Source: Bacillota bacterium
GTDB lineage: Bacteria > Bacillota > Clostridia > Acetivibrionales > DSM-1351
Direction of reading: 5' to 3'
Assembly: GCA_023397905.1 (NCBI GenBank)
Contig: JAEWSZ010000051.1
Coordinates: 6,084 to 70,083 of the forward strand
DNA length: 64,000 nt
The position numbers and the translations under genes were made by a program. Below the pieces are notes generated by a model, which worked only from the letters and a program-made list of their open reading frames with translations, was not told the origin of the DNA and ran no database searches. Shown piece by piece: positions 16,375 to 26,390 of the stretch (the stretch's first letter is position 1; every line of letters starts with the position of its first letter).

Positions 16375-18072
16375 ATGAAAAGAAAGTTAGCATTTATGCT
16401 CTGCTGTGTTTTAAGTGTATCAACTCTTCTGGCGGCCTGCGGAAGCGGCTCGCAGAGTGCGGAATCCACCACGTCCTCGAGTTCCGTTTCAGCAAGTGCG
16501 GATACAGGATTGGCGGAGCCGGGACAATTTCCGCTTGTAAAGGAAAAGACAACCATAAAAGCCCTGATCGGCTGGGGAACTCAGACCGACATCAATAAAA
16601 ACTGGAATACCCAGGATTATGAGGAGAAGACCAATGTCCACGTGGAGTGGCAGGTGGCTTCAGCCGGTGATTTCAGAGAAAAGCGCGCGCTGGTCATAGC
16701 CAGCGGAGATCTGCCGGACGTATTTATCAACGGCTACAACGATTTCACAGCCGCCGATGAAATGCAATACGGCAGCCAGGGAAGCATTATCCCCTTAAAC
16801 GACATAATTGATAAAAACAGCCTTTACCTAAAGAAGATTTTTGATGAAAACCCATTGTACAGAAAAATAGCAACCTCTCCTGACGGAAACATATACTCAA
16901 TGCCGACATTTTCCGTCTGCTACCACTGTGACTATTCACAGAAAATGTGGGTCAACACATCATGGCTCAAAAAGTTGAATCTGAGCATGCCTACAACTAC
17001 AGACGAATTTGAAAAAATGCTCATAGCATTTAAGGAACAGGATCCCAACGGAAACGGCAAGGCCGATGAAATGCCTTTGATGACCACAACGGACGGGTGG
17101 CATTACCAGCTGGAAGGCTTCCTCATGAACGCATTCATACTGTGTGATGCAGATACGCACCTTGCCTTGAATAACGGCACCATTGAGATGACAGCAACAA
17201 AACCTGAATTCAGAGAAGGTTTAAAATATTTGAATAAATTGTATGAAGAAAAGCTCATCCCGCCCCAGGCCTTCACCACAAATGCAACTTCAATGCAAAA
17301 ACTGAACGAAAGCGGAGATGTTGAGGTTGTGGGAGCTATCCCCGGCGGAGCAAATTATATATTTGCAGGCGGACCGGCTGTATCGGACAGGTGGAGGGAT
17401 TACGACATATTGCCACCTATAGCCGGACCCAGCGGTTTTAAATCGGCTCCAAACTATTCCGCAACCAGGGATATCATAACAGGAGATGTGGCAATATCAA
17501 GCGCCGCAAAGGATCCTGCCCTGATTATGAGATGGATAGACTGGATGTACAGCGAAGAGGGAACCCTGTGGCATGATACCAACGGCGGCAGGGAAGGCGT
17601 GGAATACAGAAAGGCCAATGCAGATGAGGTTGGTCTGGACGGAGCTCCTGCAAAATGGACTTCGCTGAAAGTCAGAAAGGCCGAAGACAATGTGGTTTGG
17701 GAGCAGTTCTTCCCCAGCAACATGACCAAGGAATTCAGAGCAGGCTGGAAATCACCTAAGGAATGGAATGTTCCCAATGATTCGCAGGCTCCTGAAGTAC
17801 AGCTGTTCCAAGGTACAAGGGCGTATGAAGAGGTAGCTCCGAAGAACGAGCAGTCTCTGCCCAACCTGTTTGTAACAAGTGACAAGATATCCGATTATAC
17901 CCGTATAAAGACCGGTATCGACGACTATATCAAGGAATCGGTGGTTAAGTTCATTACAGGCAATCTGGATATTGACAAGGATTGGGACAGCTATGTCTCA
18001 AAAATGAAGAACATAGGCCTGGACGATTATCTGAAAATGTCCCAGGAAGCATATGATGCAAAATTCAAATAA
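16375..18072 (+). CDS. Extracellular sugar-binding lipoprotein of the ABC importer
   Basis: The 565-residue protein starts MKRKLAFMLCCVL and has a lipobox LAAC ending at Cys22, then a Ser-rich linker. The rest fits the large solute-binding proteins (LplA-like, about 530-580 residues) that pair with LplB/YtcP permeases. PNGNGKADEMP near residue 220 resembles a calcium-binding loop typical of these proteins. The ATG at 16375 has AGGAGG nine bases upstream; longer in-frame starts lack this. It should capture oligosaccharides released by the nearby glycosidases. The exact ligand is unknown. Confidence 0.92.
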   Translation: MKRKLAFMLCCVLSVSTLLAACGSGSQSAESTTSSSSVSASADTGLAEPGQFPLVKEKTTIKALIGWGTQTDINKNWNTQDYEEKTNVHVEWQVASAGDFREKRALVIASGDLPDVFINGYNDFTAADEMQYGSQGSIIPLNDIIDKNSLYLKKIFDENPLYRKIATSPDGNIYSMPTFSVCYHCDYSQKMWVNTSWLKKLNLSMPTTTDEFEKMLIAFKEQDPNGNGKADEMPLMTTTDGWHYQLEGFLMNAFILCDADTHLALNNGTIEMTATKPEFREGLKYLNKLYEEKLIPPQAFTTNATSMQKLNESGDVEVVGAIPGGANYIFAGGPAVSDRWRDYDILPPIAGPSGFKSAPNYSATRDIITGDVAISSAAKDPALIMRWIDWMYSEEGTLWHDTNGGREGVEYRKANADEVGLDGAPAKWTSLKVRKAEDNVVWEQFFPSNMTKEFRAGWKSPKEWNVPNDSQAPEVQLFQGTRAYEEVAPKNEQSLPNLFVTSDKISDYTRIKTGIDDYIKESVVKFITGNLDIDKDWDSYVSKMKNIGLDDYLKMSQEAYDAKFK

Positions 18073-18409
18073 TAATTGAGGCAGCAGACAGGTAACAGAA
18101 ATGCTTCTCCGCTTTTAAGGAATATTAAACGCAATCTTCTTGAAATGGGATTGAGAACATAATAGACCGGTAAAGCGGAGGGGCATTTTGCATTTTTTAA
18201 AATAAAACAAAAGTTAGTTTTACACAAAATGATATTAGTAATTTACATTTAATTTTATGGAAAAATTCATTAAATTAAAATATGTATGAGAATAAGTAAT
18301 GCATAAGCAGGTAATGCGCCCAGGTAAGAAATGCATAAGTAAAACAGGTATTATGAATCCGGAATCAAATAATGGAAATAGAAAAAGATATGAAAAAGAG
18401 AGGTTTATT

Positions 18410-20746
18410 ATGAAAAATGACAGGAATTTGACACTCTGGTACAAACAGCCTGCCGCCGGGTGGACGCAGGCACTGCCACTGGGCAACGGACATATGGGCG
18501 CCATGGTCCACGGAGGGACGGATATTGAAAGGATAGAGCTTACGGAGAATACCTGCTATTCGGGAGAAGCTTCGGAGCATAACAATCAGGAAGGAGCCGC
18601 CGCAGTGGTGCCTGAAATCAGAAAAGCACTGTTCCGGCATGATTACAAAACAGCCAATGAGCTCTGTGAAAAAATAATCGGCAGAAGGCTGAATTACGGC
18701 ACAAACCTGCCATTCGGAAACCTGCTGCTGGATTTCGGAAGCCCGGCCGGAGAGGTTTCCGGATATGTAAGGGAGCTGCAGCTGGAAAATGCGCTGTCGG
18801 TTGTCAGCTATAAAAAGGCTGATGTGGAATATACAAGGGAATTATTCATATCGCATCCTTTGAAGGCGGCCGTAATGCGCCTGTCCTGCAGTCAGCCGGG
18901 AAAGCTTGCTTTCAAGGCTTCAATAGACGGCGGGGACAATCCGCATTCGCTCAGGACTGAAAACGGCGATATGGTGCTGGAGGGAAAGGCATACGAAGAC
19001 ACCCATTCCGACGGCAGAACGGGAGTGGCTATCCACGGGCGCCTGCGGGTAATAGCGGAAAAGGGTACCGTAACTGCCGGAGACAATGGGATATGCGTTG
19101 CGGAAGCCGATAGCGCCGTTGTAATTCTGTCCATTGGAACGGACTTTGTGCAAAAGGATGTAAGCGGCATATGCAAAGCCAGGGTGGACGCCGCCTCAAA
19201 AATTCCTTATGAGGCACTGAAGGAAGAGCATATAAAGGATCATAAAAGCCTGTTTGAAAGAGTGGAGTTTGAGCTGGACGGAGGTTCCGGGGAGTATGAG
19301 CCCGCGGCGGAAGCCATGCCCACCGATGAAAGGCTGGAAAGAGTAAAAAAAGGCGGAGAGGATCCTGCTTTGATGGCTCTCATGTTCCAGTACGGACGTT
19401 ACCTGCTCATGTCCAGCTCCAGGGAAGACTCGCCGCTGCCGGCCCATCTGCAGGGAATATGGAATGACAATGTGGCAAGCCGTATGGGCTGGACCTGTGA
19501 CATGCATCTGGATGTGAATACGGAGATGAACTACTGGCCCTCCGAGGTGACCAACCTGTCCGAATGCACCGCTCCGCTGTTCAGATGGATAGAAGAAAGG
19601 CTTGTGCCGTCGGGCCGCAGGACCGCAGCCGTGACATACGGCCTGGAGGGCTGGACCGCCCACGTGGTGTCAAATGCGTGGGGATATTCGGCGCCGGGCT
19701 GGGCCACCTCATGGGGTATCAATGTCACGGGAGGACTGTGGGTGGCAACTCACCTCTGGGAGCACTACCTTTTCACAGAGGATAAGGAATTCCTGAAAAA
19801 CAGCCTGTATCCGGTTTACAGGGAAGCTCTGAAATTCTTTTTGAAGTATATACAAAAGGACCCGGAAAGCGGGTATTATCTGTCGGGACCTTCAATGTCG
19901 CCCGAAAATTCTTTTATGCACGACTGGAACGAGGGAGCGGAAGCGTCAAACTCCATGGGAACCGTATGCGATACGCTGATGATCCGCGAGCTGTTCACTT
20001 CATTTATAAAGGCGTGTGAAATACTGGAAATAGACGATGAACTGCTGGGCGAGACCAGAGAAAAGCTCGGAAAGCTGCCTCCCTTTAAAATAGGAAGCTC
20101 GGGACAGCTGCAGGAATGGTTTTATGATTTTGACGAGCCGGATCCCCATCACCGGCATACTTCACACCTGCTGTCGGTATACCCATATTGCCAGATAAGC
20201 CCTGAAACCACGCCGGAACTGGCGCAGGCGGCAAAGGTCACCATCAGAAAGCGCACCACTCCCGATTGGAGATGGGAAGACACCGGCTGGGCAAGGGCGC
20301 TATTAATACTCTATACCGCCAGACTTCTGGAGCCTGAGGAGACCTACAGACATATTCTGGCCTTCCAGCGGGGGCTCACCAACAACAACCTGCTTTCCTT
20401 CTGCCCTCCCGGAGCCGGAGCTGTGACAAATGTCTATGAGATGGACGGAACTACGGGGCTTTGCAGCGGTATAGCAGAGCTGTTGCTCCAGAGCCACAGT
20501 GAGGCCGTAAGCATACTTCCGGCGCTGCCTGAGAAGTGGAAGACAGGCCATGTGAAAGGGCTCAGGGCCAGAGGGGGCTATGAGGTAGGCATTCAATGGA
20601 AGGACGGGGAGCTTGTGAATGTGGAACTGAAGGCTGAAAAAGACGGCATCTGTACAATAAAATACAAGGGCAGAAAAATAAACATACCCGTGGTCAAGGG
20701 TGAACGGTATATACTGGACAAGAACTTTAAGGTCTTGACAAAATAG
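18410..20746 (+). CDS. GH95 family glycoside hydrolase (alpha-L-fucosidase type)
   Basis: The 778-residue protein has the GH95 build: an N-terminal beta domain beginning LWYKQPAAGWTQALPLGNGH, a helical barrel and a C-terminal beta domain. GIWNDN holds Asn352 and Asn354, which match the two asparagines that activate water in bifidobacterial 1,2-fucosidase. No signal peptide is seen, so it probably acts in the cytoplasm on imported oligosaccharides. GAGAGG precedes the ATG at 18410; upstream in-frame codons are an AG-rich leader. Some GH95 members act on L-galactose or related sugars, so fucose is the likely but not proven target. Confidence 0.9.
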   Translation: MKNDRNLTLWYKQPAAGWTQALPLGNGHMGAMVHGGTDIERIELTENTCYSGEASEHNNQEGAAAVVPEIRKALFRHDYKTANELCEKIIGRRLNYGTNLPFGNLLLDFGSPAGEVSGYVRELQLENALSVVSYKKADVEYTRELFISHPLKAAVMRLSCSQPGKLAFKASIDGGDNPHSLRTENGDMVLEGKAYEDTHSDGRTGVAIHGRLRVIAEKGTVTAGDNGICVAEADSAVVILSIGTDFVQKDVSGICKARVDAASKIPYEALKEEHIKDHKSLFERVEFELDGGSGEYEPAAEAMPTDERLERVKKGGEDPALMALMFQYGRYLLMSSSREDSPLPAHLQGIWNDNVASRMGWTCDMHLDVNTEMNYWPSEVTNLSECTAPLFRWIEERLVPSGRRTAAVTYGLEGWTAHVVSNAWGYSAPGWATSWGINVTGGLWVATHLWEHYLFTEDKEFLKNSLYPVYREALKFFLKYIQKDPESGYYLSGPSMSPENSFMHDWNEGAEASNSMGTVCDTLMIRELFTSFIKACEILEIDDELLGETREKLGKLPPFKIGSSGQLQEWFYDFDEPDPHHRHTSHLLSVYPYCQISPETTPELAQAAKVTIRKRTTPDWRWEDTGWARALLILYTARLLEPEETYRHILAFQRGLTNNNLLSFCPPGAGAVTNVYEMDGTTGLCSGIAELLLQSHSEAVSILPALPEKWKTGHVKGLRARGGYEVGIQWKDGELVNVELKAEKDGICTIKYKGRKINIPVVKGERYILDKNFKVLTK

Positions 20747-20844
20747 CCGGATAAGAAACAATTAAAGTATCCTTTACGTCATACCCGGCTCACGGTATGT
20801 GCGGGGATTAACAGACTTAAATTTTTTGTGGGCCGGAAAGGCTA

Positions 20845-21468
20845 ATGGTACTTATTATGGCAGTGCTTGAAACATATGAATGGTGCGATTTCTGGTGGGA
20901 AAAAACAGACGGGGACGGCAAGCCCAGGGTTCTGCTGATAGGCGATTCCATAACCAGGGCATACCGCCCGAAAGTACAGGAACTCCTGAAGGATACGGCT
21001 TACGTGGATATGCTTGCGACCTCAAAGGCTGTCGACAATCCGTCCCTCATACACGAGATAGGATATATACTGAAGCACGAAAATTTTAAATATAAGGCCA
21101 TACATTTCAATAACGGTCTGCATGGGCCGCACATGTCCGCCGGGGAATACCGGGAGGGCATGGAGGCGGTTATCCGCTTCATTTCGGAAAACTGCGGTCA
21201 GGCGCAAATAATACTGACTTTGTCCACTCCTGTCACTGTTGAGGGAAAAAGGGATGTGCCGGATACCGGGCTGAACCGGAAGGTTACGGACAGAAACAAT
21301 GCCGTAAGCTCACTGGCAAAAAAGTATGGCCTGGCCGTAGACGACCTGTACACGCCAATGTTTGGAGTGAGCGGATACAGGGTTGACGACGGCCTGCATT
21401 ACAATGCTGAGGGTGAGAGGGCCCAGGCGGAAATAGTGGCGAAAAAACTCATGGAGTTCCTTTCCTGA
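20845..21468 (+). CDS. SGNH/GDSL-family hydrolase
   Basis: This 207-residue cytoplasmic protein has the SGNH serine hydrolase blocks: LLIGDSITRAY with the nucleophile serine, a glycine/asparagine block FNNGLHG, and the C-terminal DDGLHYNAEG with the catalytic Asp-His pair. Such enzymes remove acetyl or other acyl groups from sugars. The position between a fucosidase and a mannosidase suggests de-acetylation of imported glycans. The start may be ATG 20845 or ATG 20857; GGAAAGG lies very close to the first. Confidence 0.83.
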   Translation: MVLIMAVLETYEWCDFWWEKTDGDGKPRVLLIGDSITRAYRPKVQELLKDTAYVDMLATSKAVDNPSLIHEIGYILKHENFKYKAIHFNNGLHGPHMSAGEYREGMEAVIRFISENCGQAQIILTLSTPVTVEGKRDVPDTGLNRKVTDRNNAVSSLAKKYGLAVDDLYTPMFGVSGYRVDDGLHYNAEGERAQAEIVAKKLMEFLS

Positions 21469-21788
21469 GTATGGACCAAACGAGCCGGGCAGAATTCTGC
21501 CGGTGAATTCAAAAAAATTGTGCGCAGGCGGAAATGAAACGGCTGCCGTAAATCAATACAGCACAATTGCCAACCCGGAAACGGGCAGGAGATATTGAAA
21601 CGGAAGCCGGAAAAAGGCGTTGTTTCCGGGAAAAAGACCAGGTATAGGCCAGGCTCCCCTGCCAGTTGACAAATTAAGGGAGCTATGTTTTTATATCAAT
21701 ATTAGCTTATGAAAATTATTATCGGCTGAATTTCAAGCATAATAATTTTTATATTATACAACCTACAAAATGAACAAAGGAGCACAGT
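21469..21788. other. 320-base intergenic region before the GH38 gene
   Basis: The stretch holds a GC-rich imperfect hairpin at 21485-21503 without a T-run. A weak terminator-like hairpin at 21652-21693 has a 7-bp stem, a 19-base loop and then ATGTTTTTAT. No coding potential is apparent. Confidence 0.4.
21666..21694 (+). promoter_or_regulatory. Candidate promoter for the GH38 mannosidase gene
   Basis: TTGACA (21666-21671) is a perfect -35 box. Seventeen bases later TTTTAT (21689-21694) offers a mediocre -10. It overlaps the loop and right arm of the weak hairpin and lies about 95 bases before the start codon. Confidence 0.4.
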
Positions 21789-24700
21789 ATGAACGATATA
21801 CAAACAGACAGAATGCTGCAGAAGCTGGTCAGGTATGAAAGAACCCTGGAGCCGCTTGTTTTTACCGATATTGCCCAGGTTGGGGTAAAACGCTATGAAA
21901 CTTCCAGGCAGTTTCACCGGATACCTCAGGACGACAGCCTTTTTACGGACACGGGCAAGGGCGATACCTGGGGCGGCGAGGGAGTGTACTGCTGGTTTAA
22001 GGGAAAAGCCGTAATACCTGAGGAATACAAAGGCCAAAATGTTTATATAAAGCCGGAAGTGGGAGGCTATGAAGCTTTGCTGTGGATAAACGGCATTCCT
22101 TCCGGAACCTTTGCCACCAAAATAGTACAGACCGGCCATGGAAACCATTACTGCGACCTGCTGGTAAAAGGGGACCAGTGGCAGGACACGGCGGATGTGG
22201 CCATCGAATTTTATGCGGGGCATTATATCATAGGAACCCAGCCCTTTGAAACCATACCAAAAACCGATTTCCGATATACCTTCAACGGTATATGGCTGTG
22301 TGTAAAGAATCAGGATATCGCGGATTTCATATTTGATTTGCGCACGCTGAATCAAATGGTGGAAAGCCTGGATACTCTGAGCTTCAGGCGGGCCGATATC
22401 ATCAGGTGCCTGACCGAGGTACACAAAACGGTATACTATGCCGTTGAGGATACTGCCGAAAATGTATGGCGCCAGGCTCTTGCAAAGGCAAGGGAAATAA
22501 TGAAGCCTCTGCTGGAGGCAAAAAATTCCCAGTCGGCGCCTTTTGCAGGGCTTGTGGGGCATTCGCACATGGACACTGCGTGGCTCTGGCACATTCCTGA
22601 AACCGTAAAGAAATGCGCAAGGACCTATTCAAATGAAATAAGCCTTATGGACCAGTACCCGGAGTACCGTTTTGTCCAGAGCTCTTCGTATCACACAGAA
22701 ATGATCCGTCTAAATTATCCGGAACTGTTTGAAAAGCTCCGGGAAAAATCTGAAGAGGGCAGGTATGAGCTGAACGGAGCCGTATGGGTGGAGTGCGATT
22801 GCAATATAACCTCCGGAGAATCCATGATCCGCCAGTTCCTGTGGGGACAGAAGTATACGCAGAAATATTTCAACTATACCTCCAACTGCTTCTGGCTTCC
22901 GGACACCTTCGGGTACAGCGCGGCCATTCCGCAGATCATGAAGGGCTGCAGGGTGGACTATTTCCTGACTACAAAGCTGTCCTGGAACGACACCAATAAA
23001 TTTCCATATGAAACCTTCTACTGGAAAGGTATAGACGGCACGGAAGTGTTTACCCACTTCAACCTGACCCATTGCTGGCCGGACCCCAAAACCCTGCTTG
23101 AAAATGTGGACGGAAGAAAGGGAGACAATTACCTGAAAAATAAAAATGTGGCGAAGAGCCGCCTTATAGCCTATGGCTACGGAGACGGAGGCGGCGGGCC
23201 GCAGTTTGAAATGATAGAGATGGCAAAGAGGGTGAAGGACCTTGAAGGCTGTCCCAGAGCGGAACACATCAGCGTGGGAGAATTTATGACCGGACTGGAA
23301 AAGGAGGCTGTAAATCCGCCCGTATACAAGGGCGAGCTTTATCTTGAACTGCACAGGGGAACCCTGACAAACCAGCATAATATAAAACGCAACAACAGAA
23401 AAGCGGAGATCGCCCTGCACGACCTGGAATTCCTGACGGTCAGGAATGCGGTAAATGAGGGCGTGGCTGCGGAGGACGGAGATATCAGGCCTTTGCTGGA
23501 AAAACTGCTGGTCAACCAGTTTCATGACATATTGCCGGGAACATGCATTTCGGCGGCTCATGACGACTGCTACAGGGAGATGGGAGAAGTGCTGGAAAAG
23601 GCTTCGCTGCTGATTGACGGTTCCGTAAGGACCTCCGGAGCCGCAGATACTGTTACAGTTATTAATACTGCGGGCTTTGCAAGAAATGATGTGATATACC
23701 TTGAGGGTTTTGGCGGCAAGACCGCGGCAGGGGACGGCATTATCTCCCAGACGGTCCAAAATCTCAAGGGAGAGGAACAGCTGTGCCTGGCAAATCTGGA
23801 GCTGCCATCGCTGGGGGGCAGGGCCATAAAGCTGACGGATGCAGGCTCGGCAGGCAAATCAGCTTCGGCCTTCAGGCTGGAGGGGGATGTGCTGACTACT
23901 CCCTTTGCAAAAGTGACTTTTGACCGGAACGGTACCATAAGTTCCTTTATAGATACGCGGGTAAACCGTGAGCTAAGAGGCGGGGGATATCCGCTCAACA
24001 CCCTGCTGATGGCTGAAGATGTGCCTTCCGGATGGGACAACTGGGATATTGATGCTGACTGCCAGATGAAATTTGAAGCAAGCGCCCAATTGACCAAGCG
24101 GGAAATTGTGTCGGACGGGAAAGTACAGTTCCGGATCCGCCGCCTATACAAGCTCTCGGATAAATCCATCTTAAAGCAGGATATGATATTCTACTCCACC
24201 ACACCGAGAGTTGATTTTGAGACTATTATCGACTGGAACGACAAACACCGCTTCTTAAAGGTGGATTTTGACACGACTGTAATGAGCAACACCGCAAGGC
24301 ACGAGATCCAATTCGGACATTGCCAGAAGCCAACTACCCGGAATAACAGCTTTGAACAAGCCATGTTTGAGGTAGTGAACCACAAGTTTACCGATATCTC
24401 GGAAACAAGATATGGCATTGCCATACTCAATGACTGCAAATATGGTATTTCGGTGGAGGGCTCCGATATGAGGCTGTCCCTTCACAAAGGGGGAACCAGG
24501 CCTGATCCCAGAGGAGATGCGGGAGTACATGAATGTGTGTATTCCTTCCTGCCTCACGTCGGCGATTTCAGCGCCGACAATGTAATCATTCCTGCGTACA
24601 GCCTGAATTACAGGCCGGTGGTAAAGGCCGGAAATGCGGAATACGGGTCCTTTGCCTCGGTTGACAGCTCAAATATAATCATTGAGGCGGTCAAGCCCTG

Positions 24701-24905
24701 TGAGGAAAATGAAAAGGCCTTTATTATGAGGCTGTACGAGGCCGAAGGCACCTTTACCAACGCCAGGCTGAGCCTTGGCATGAAGCCGGCTTCGGTGGAA
24801 CTCACAAATATGCTGGAGGAAACTCTGGAAAAGCTGGCGGGAGAAAAAGAGACCGCCCTGAGCTTCCGTCCCTTTGAGATAAAGACAATAAAAATAAGCT
24901 ATTGA
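21789..24905 (+). CDS. GH38 alpha-mannosidase
   Basis: The 1038-residue enzyme hydrolyses alpha-mannosidic bonds, probably in the cytoplasm as no signal peptide is present. Zinc-binding His260 and Asp262 lie in GHSHMDTAW. The nucleophile Asp372 lies in LPDTFGYSAA. A second conserved block, RGTLTNQHNIKRNNRK, is near residue 525, and the C-terminal half is the usual beta-sandwich set. AAAGGAG sits seven bases before the ATG. It follows the fucosidase and esterase genes in the same direction and ends at a terminator. With the GH2 beta-mannosidase at 41596 it could take apart mannose-containing glycans. Confidence 0.94.
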   Translation: MNDIQTDRMLQKLVRYERTLEPLVFTDIAQVGVKRYETSRQFHRIPQDDSLFTDTGKGDTWGGEGVYCWFKGKAVIPEEYKGQNVYIKPEVGGYEALLWINGIPSGTFATKIVQTGHGNHYCDLLVKGDQWQDTADVAIEFYAGHYIIGTQPFETIPKTDFRYTFNGIWLCVKNQDIADFIFDLRTLNQMVESLDTLSFRRADIIRCLTEVHKTVYYAVEDTAENVWRQALAKAREIMKPLLEAKNSQSAPFAGLVGHSHMDTAWLWHIPETVKKCARTYSNEISLMDQYPEYRFVQSSSYHTEMIRLNYPELFEKLREKSEEGRYELNGAVWVECDCNITSGESMIRQFLWGQKYTQKYFNYTSNCFWLPDTFGYSAAIPQIMKGCRVDYFLTTKLSWNDTNKFPYETFYWKGIDGTEVFTHFNLTHCWPDPKTLLENVDGRKGDNYLKNKNVAKSRLIAYGYGDGGGGPQFEMIEMAKRVKDLEGCPRAEHISVGEFMTGLEKEAVNPPVYKGELYLELHRGTLTNQHNIKRNNRKAEIALHDLEFLTVRNAVNEGVAAEDGDIRPLLEKLLVNQFHDILPGTCISAAHDDCYREMGEVLEKASLLIDGSVRTSGAADTVTVINTAGFARNDVIYLEGFGGKTAAGDGIISQTVQNLKGEEQLCLANLELPSLGGRAIKLTDAGSAGKSASAFRLEGDVLTTPFAKVTFDRNGTISSFIDTRVNRELRGGGYPLNTLLMAEDVPSGWDNWDIDADCQMKFEASAQLTKREIVSDGKVQFRIRRLYKLSDKSILKQDMIFYSTTPRVDFETIIDWNDKHRFLKVDFDTTVMSNTARHEIQFGHCQKPTTRNNSFEQAMFEVVNHKFTDISETRYGIAILNDCKYGISVEGSDMRLSLHKGGTRPDPRGDAGVHECVYSFLPHVGDFSADNVIIPAYSLNYRPVVKAGNAEYGSFASVDSSNIIIEAVKPCEENEKAFIMRLYEAEGTFTNARLSLGMKPASVELTNMLEETLEKLAGEKETALSFRPFEIKTIKISY

Positions 24906-24919
24906 GAAAATTTATATGG

Positions 24920-24956
24920 CAGGCGGTCTTCAGCGGTTTGAGACCGTCTGTTTCTT
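24920..24956 (+). terminator. Terminator after the mannosidase gene
   Basis: CAGGCGGTCT (24920-24929) pairs with AGACCGTCTG (24941-24950) with one G-U pair, followed by TTTCTTT. Confidence 0.8.
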
Positions 24957-25097
24957 TGTCCGGGAATATGATTTTGCAGGGGATAATGCCGATGATACCA
25001 GCGGGTAAAAGGGTGCAATTATAATGTAAAAGAATTCCTGTACAATAAAAAATAAAGCGTCTACATATAATAAGAAGTGTTAAATTTGTGCGAAATA

Positions 25098-25126
25098 TTG
25101 ATTTTTTTGGTTATTTTATGTATAAT
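25098..25126 (+). promoter_or_regulatory. Promoter of the carboxynorspermidine genes
   Basis: TTGATT (25098-25103), a 17-base spacer and a perfect TATAAT (25121-25126) make one of the best sigma-A promoters in the window. Transcription would start near 25133, which excludes the longer in-frame start at 25088 for the gene that follows. Confidence 0.75.
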
Positions 25127-25165
25127 CACCGTTATGAATTCATTGATTTGGAGGTTGGTGTGGAT

Positions 25166-26365
25166 ATGGGAAAGGCTTTAATTATAGGCGCCGGTGGCGT
25201 TGCCAGTGTTGTTATCCATAAGTGCTGTCAGAATCCTGAAGTGTTCGAAGAAATTTGCATAGCCAGCAGAACCCTTGAAAAATGCGAGGCCATAAAAGCC
25301 AAACTGGATGGGGGCAGGACCAGAATCCGGACTGCGCAGGTCGATGCCGATAACACTGAAATGCTTATTGAATTGATCAGGAATTTTCAGCCTGATATTG
25401 TTATAAACGTGGCGCTTCCATATCAGGACCTCACAATAATGGACGCGTGCCTTGCCACGGGGGTGCATTACCTTGACACCGCAAACTATGAACCCCCTGA
25501 AATACCAAAGTTCGAATATAAATGGCAGTGGGCCTACAGGGAAAGATTTGAAAAGGCGGGAATAACGGCGCTGCTGGGAAGCGGTTTTGACCCCGGCGTT
25601 ACAAGCGTTTTCTGCGCATACGCCCAAAAGCATTACTTCGATGAAATACACTATATTGATATTGTTGATGCAAATGCGGGCGATCACGGCTATCACTTTG
25701 CCACCAATTTCAATCCTGAAATAAATATACGCGAGATCACGGCCCCCGGCAGCTACTGGGAGAACGGCCACTGGGTGGAGACAGAGCCCCTTGAACTGAA
25801 AAAGGTTTATGACCTGCCGGAAATAGGCCCAAAGGACATATATCTGCTGCACCATGAAGAAATCGAATCCCTGGCCCTTAATATTAAAGGGGTGAAGAGG
25901 ATACGGTTCTGGATGACTTTTTCGGAGAAATATCTTACCCATCTGAGGGTACTGGAGAATGTGGGCATGACGTCCATAGAGCCCATTGACTTTGAAGGCA
26001 AAAAGATAATACCCCTTCAGTTCCTGAAGGCCGTTTTGCCGGACCCTGCGTCATTGGGGCCCAGGACAAAGGGCAAGACAAATATAGGCTGCATCATCCA
26101 GGGCATAAAGGACGGCAAGCCCAGAACATATTATGTCTATAATGTATGCGTACATGAGGAATGCTACGCGGAAGTGGGTTCACAGGCCATCTCCTACACT
26201 ACGGGAGTTCCAGCCATGATCGGCGCAATGATGATTTTAAAGGGCATATGGAAAAAGCCCGGCGTTTATACTGTGGAGGAATTCGATCCGGACCCGTTCA
26301 TGGATGCCCTGAATAAATGCGGACTGCCATGGAAAGAGGACTTTTCACCCACATTGCTCGACTAA
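25166..26365 (+). CDS. Carboxynorspermidine dehydrogenase (saccharopine dehydrogenase family)
   Basis: The 399-residue protein begins MGKALIIGAGGVASVV, a Rossmann NAD(P)-binding motif, and has the saccharopine-dehydrogenase-like fold and length of carboxynorspermidine/carboxyspermidine dehydrogenases. It would condense putrescine or a related diamine with aspartate semialdehyde and reduce the imine. The next gene encodes the matching decarboxylase, which strongly supports this over lysine metabolism. GGAGG lies 11 bases before ATG 25166, and GTG 25160 is an alternative start. The pair replaces the S-adenosylmethionine-dependent spermidine route, as in many gut bacteria. Confidence 0.9.
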   Translation: MGKALIIGAGGVASVVIHKCCQNPEVFEEICIASRTLEKCEAIKAKLDGGRTRIRTAQVDADNTEMLIELIRNFQPDIVINVALPYQDLTIMDACLATGVHYLDTANYEPPEIPKFEYKWQWAYRERFEKAGITALLGSGFDPGVTSVFCAYAQKHYFDEIHYIDIVDANAGDHGYHFATNFNPEINIREITAPGSYWENGHWVETEPLELKKVYDLPEIGPKDIYLLHHEEIESLALNIKGVKRIRFWMTFSEKYLTHLRVLENVGMTSIEPIDFEGKKIIPLQFLKAVLPDPASLGPRTKGKTNIGCIIQGIKDGKPRTYYVYNVCVHEECYAEVGSQAISYTTGVPAMIGAMMILKGIWKKPGVYTVEEFDPDPFMDALNKCGLPWKEDFSPTLLD

Positions 26366-26390
26366 ATAACAAATCGCCGCGAGGTCAAAC

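Noticed and set aside
22710..23759. Long minus-strand open frame (349 codons) inside the GH38 gene
   Set aside because: It is antisense to conserved catalytic segments, has no ribosome site and its translation resembles no protein; it reflects codon bias of the real gene.
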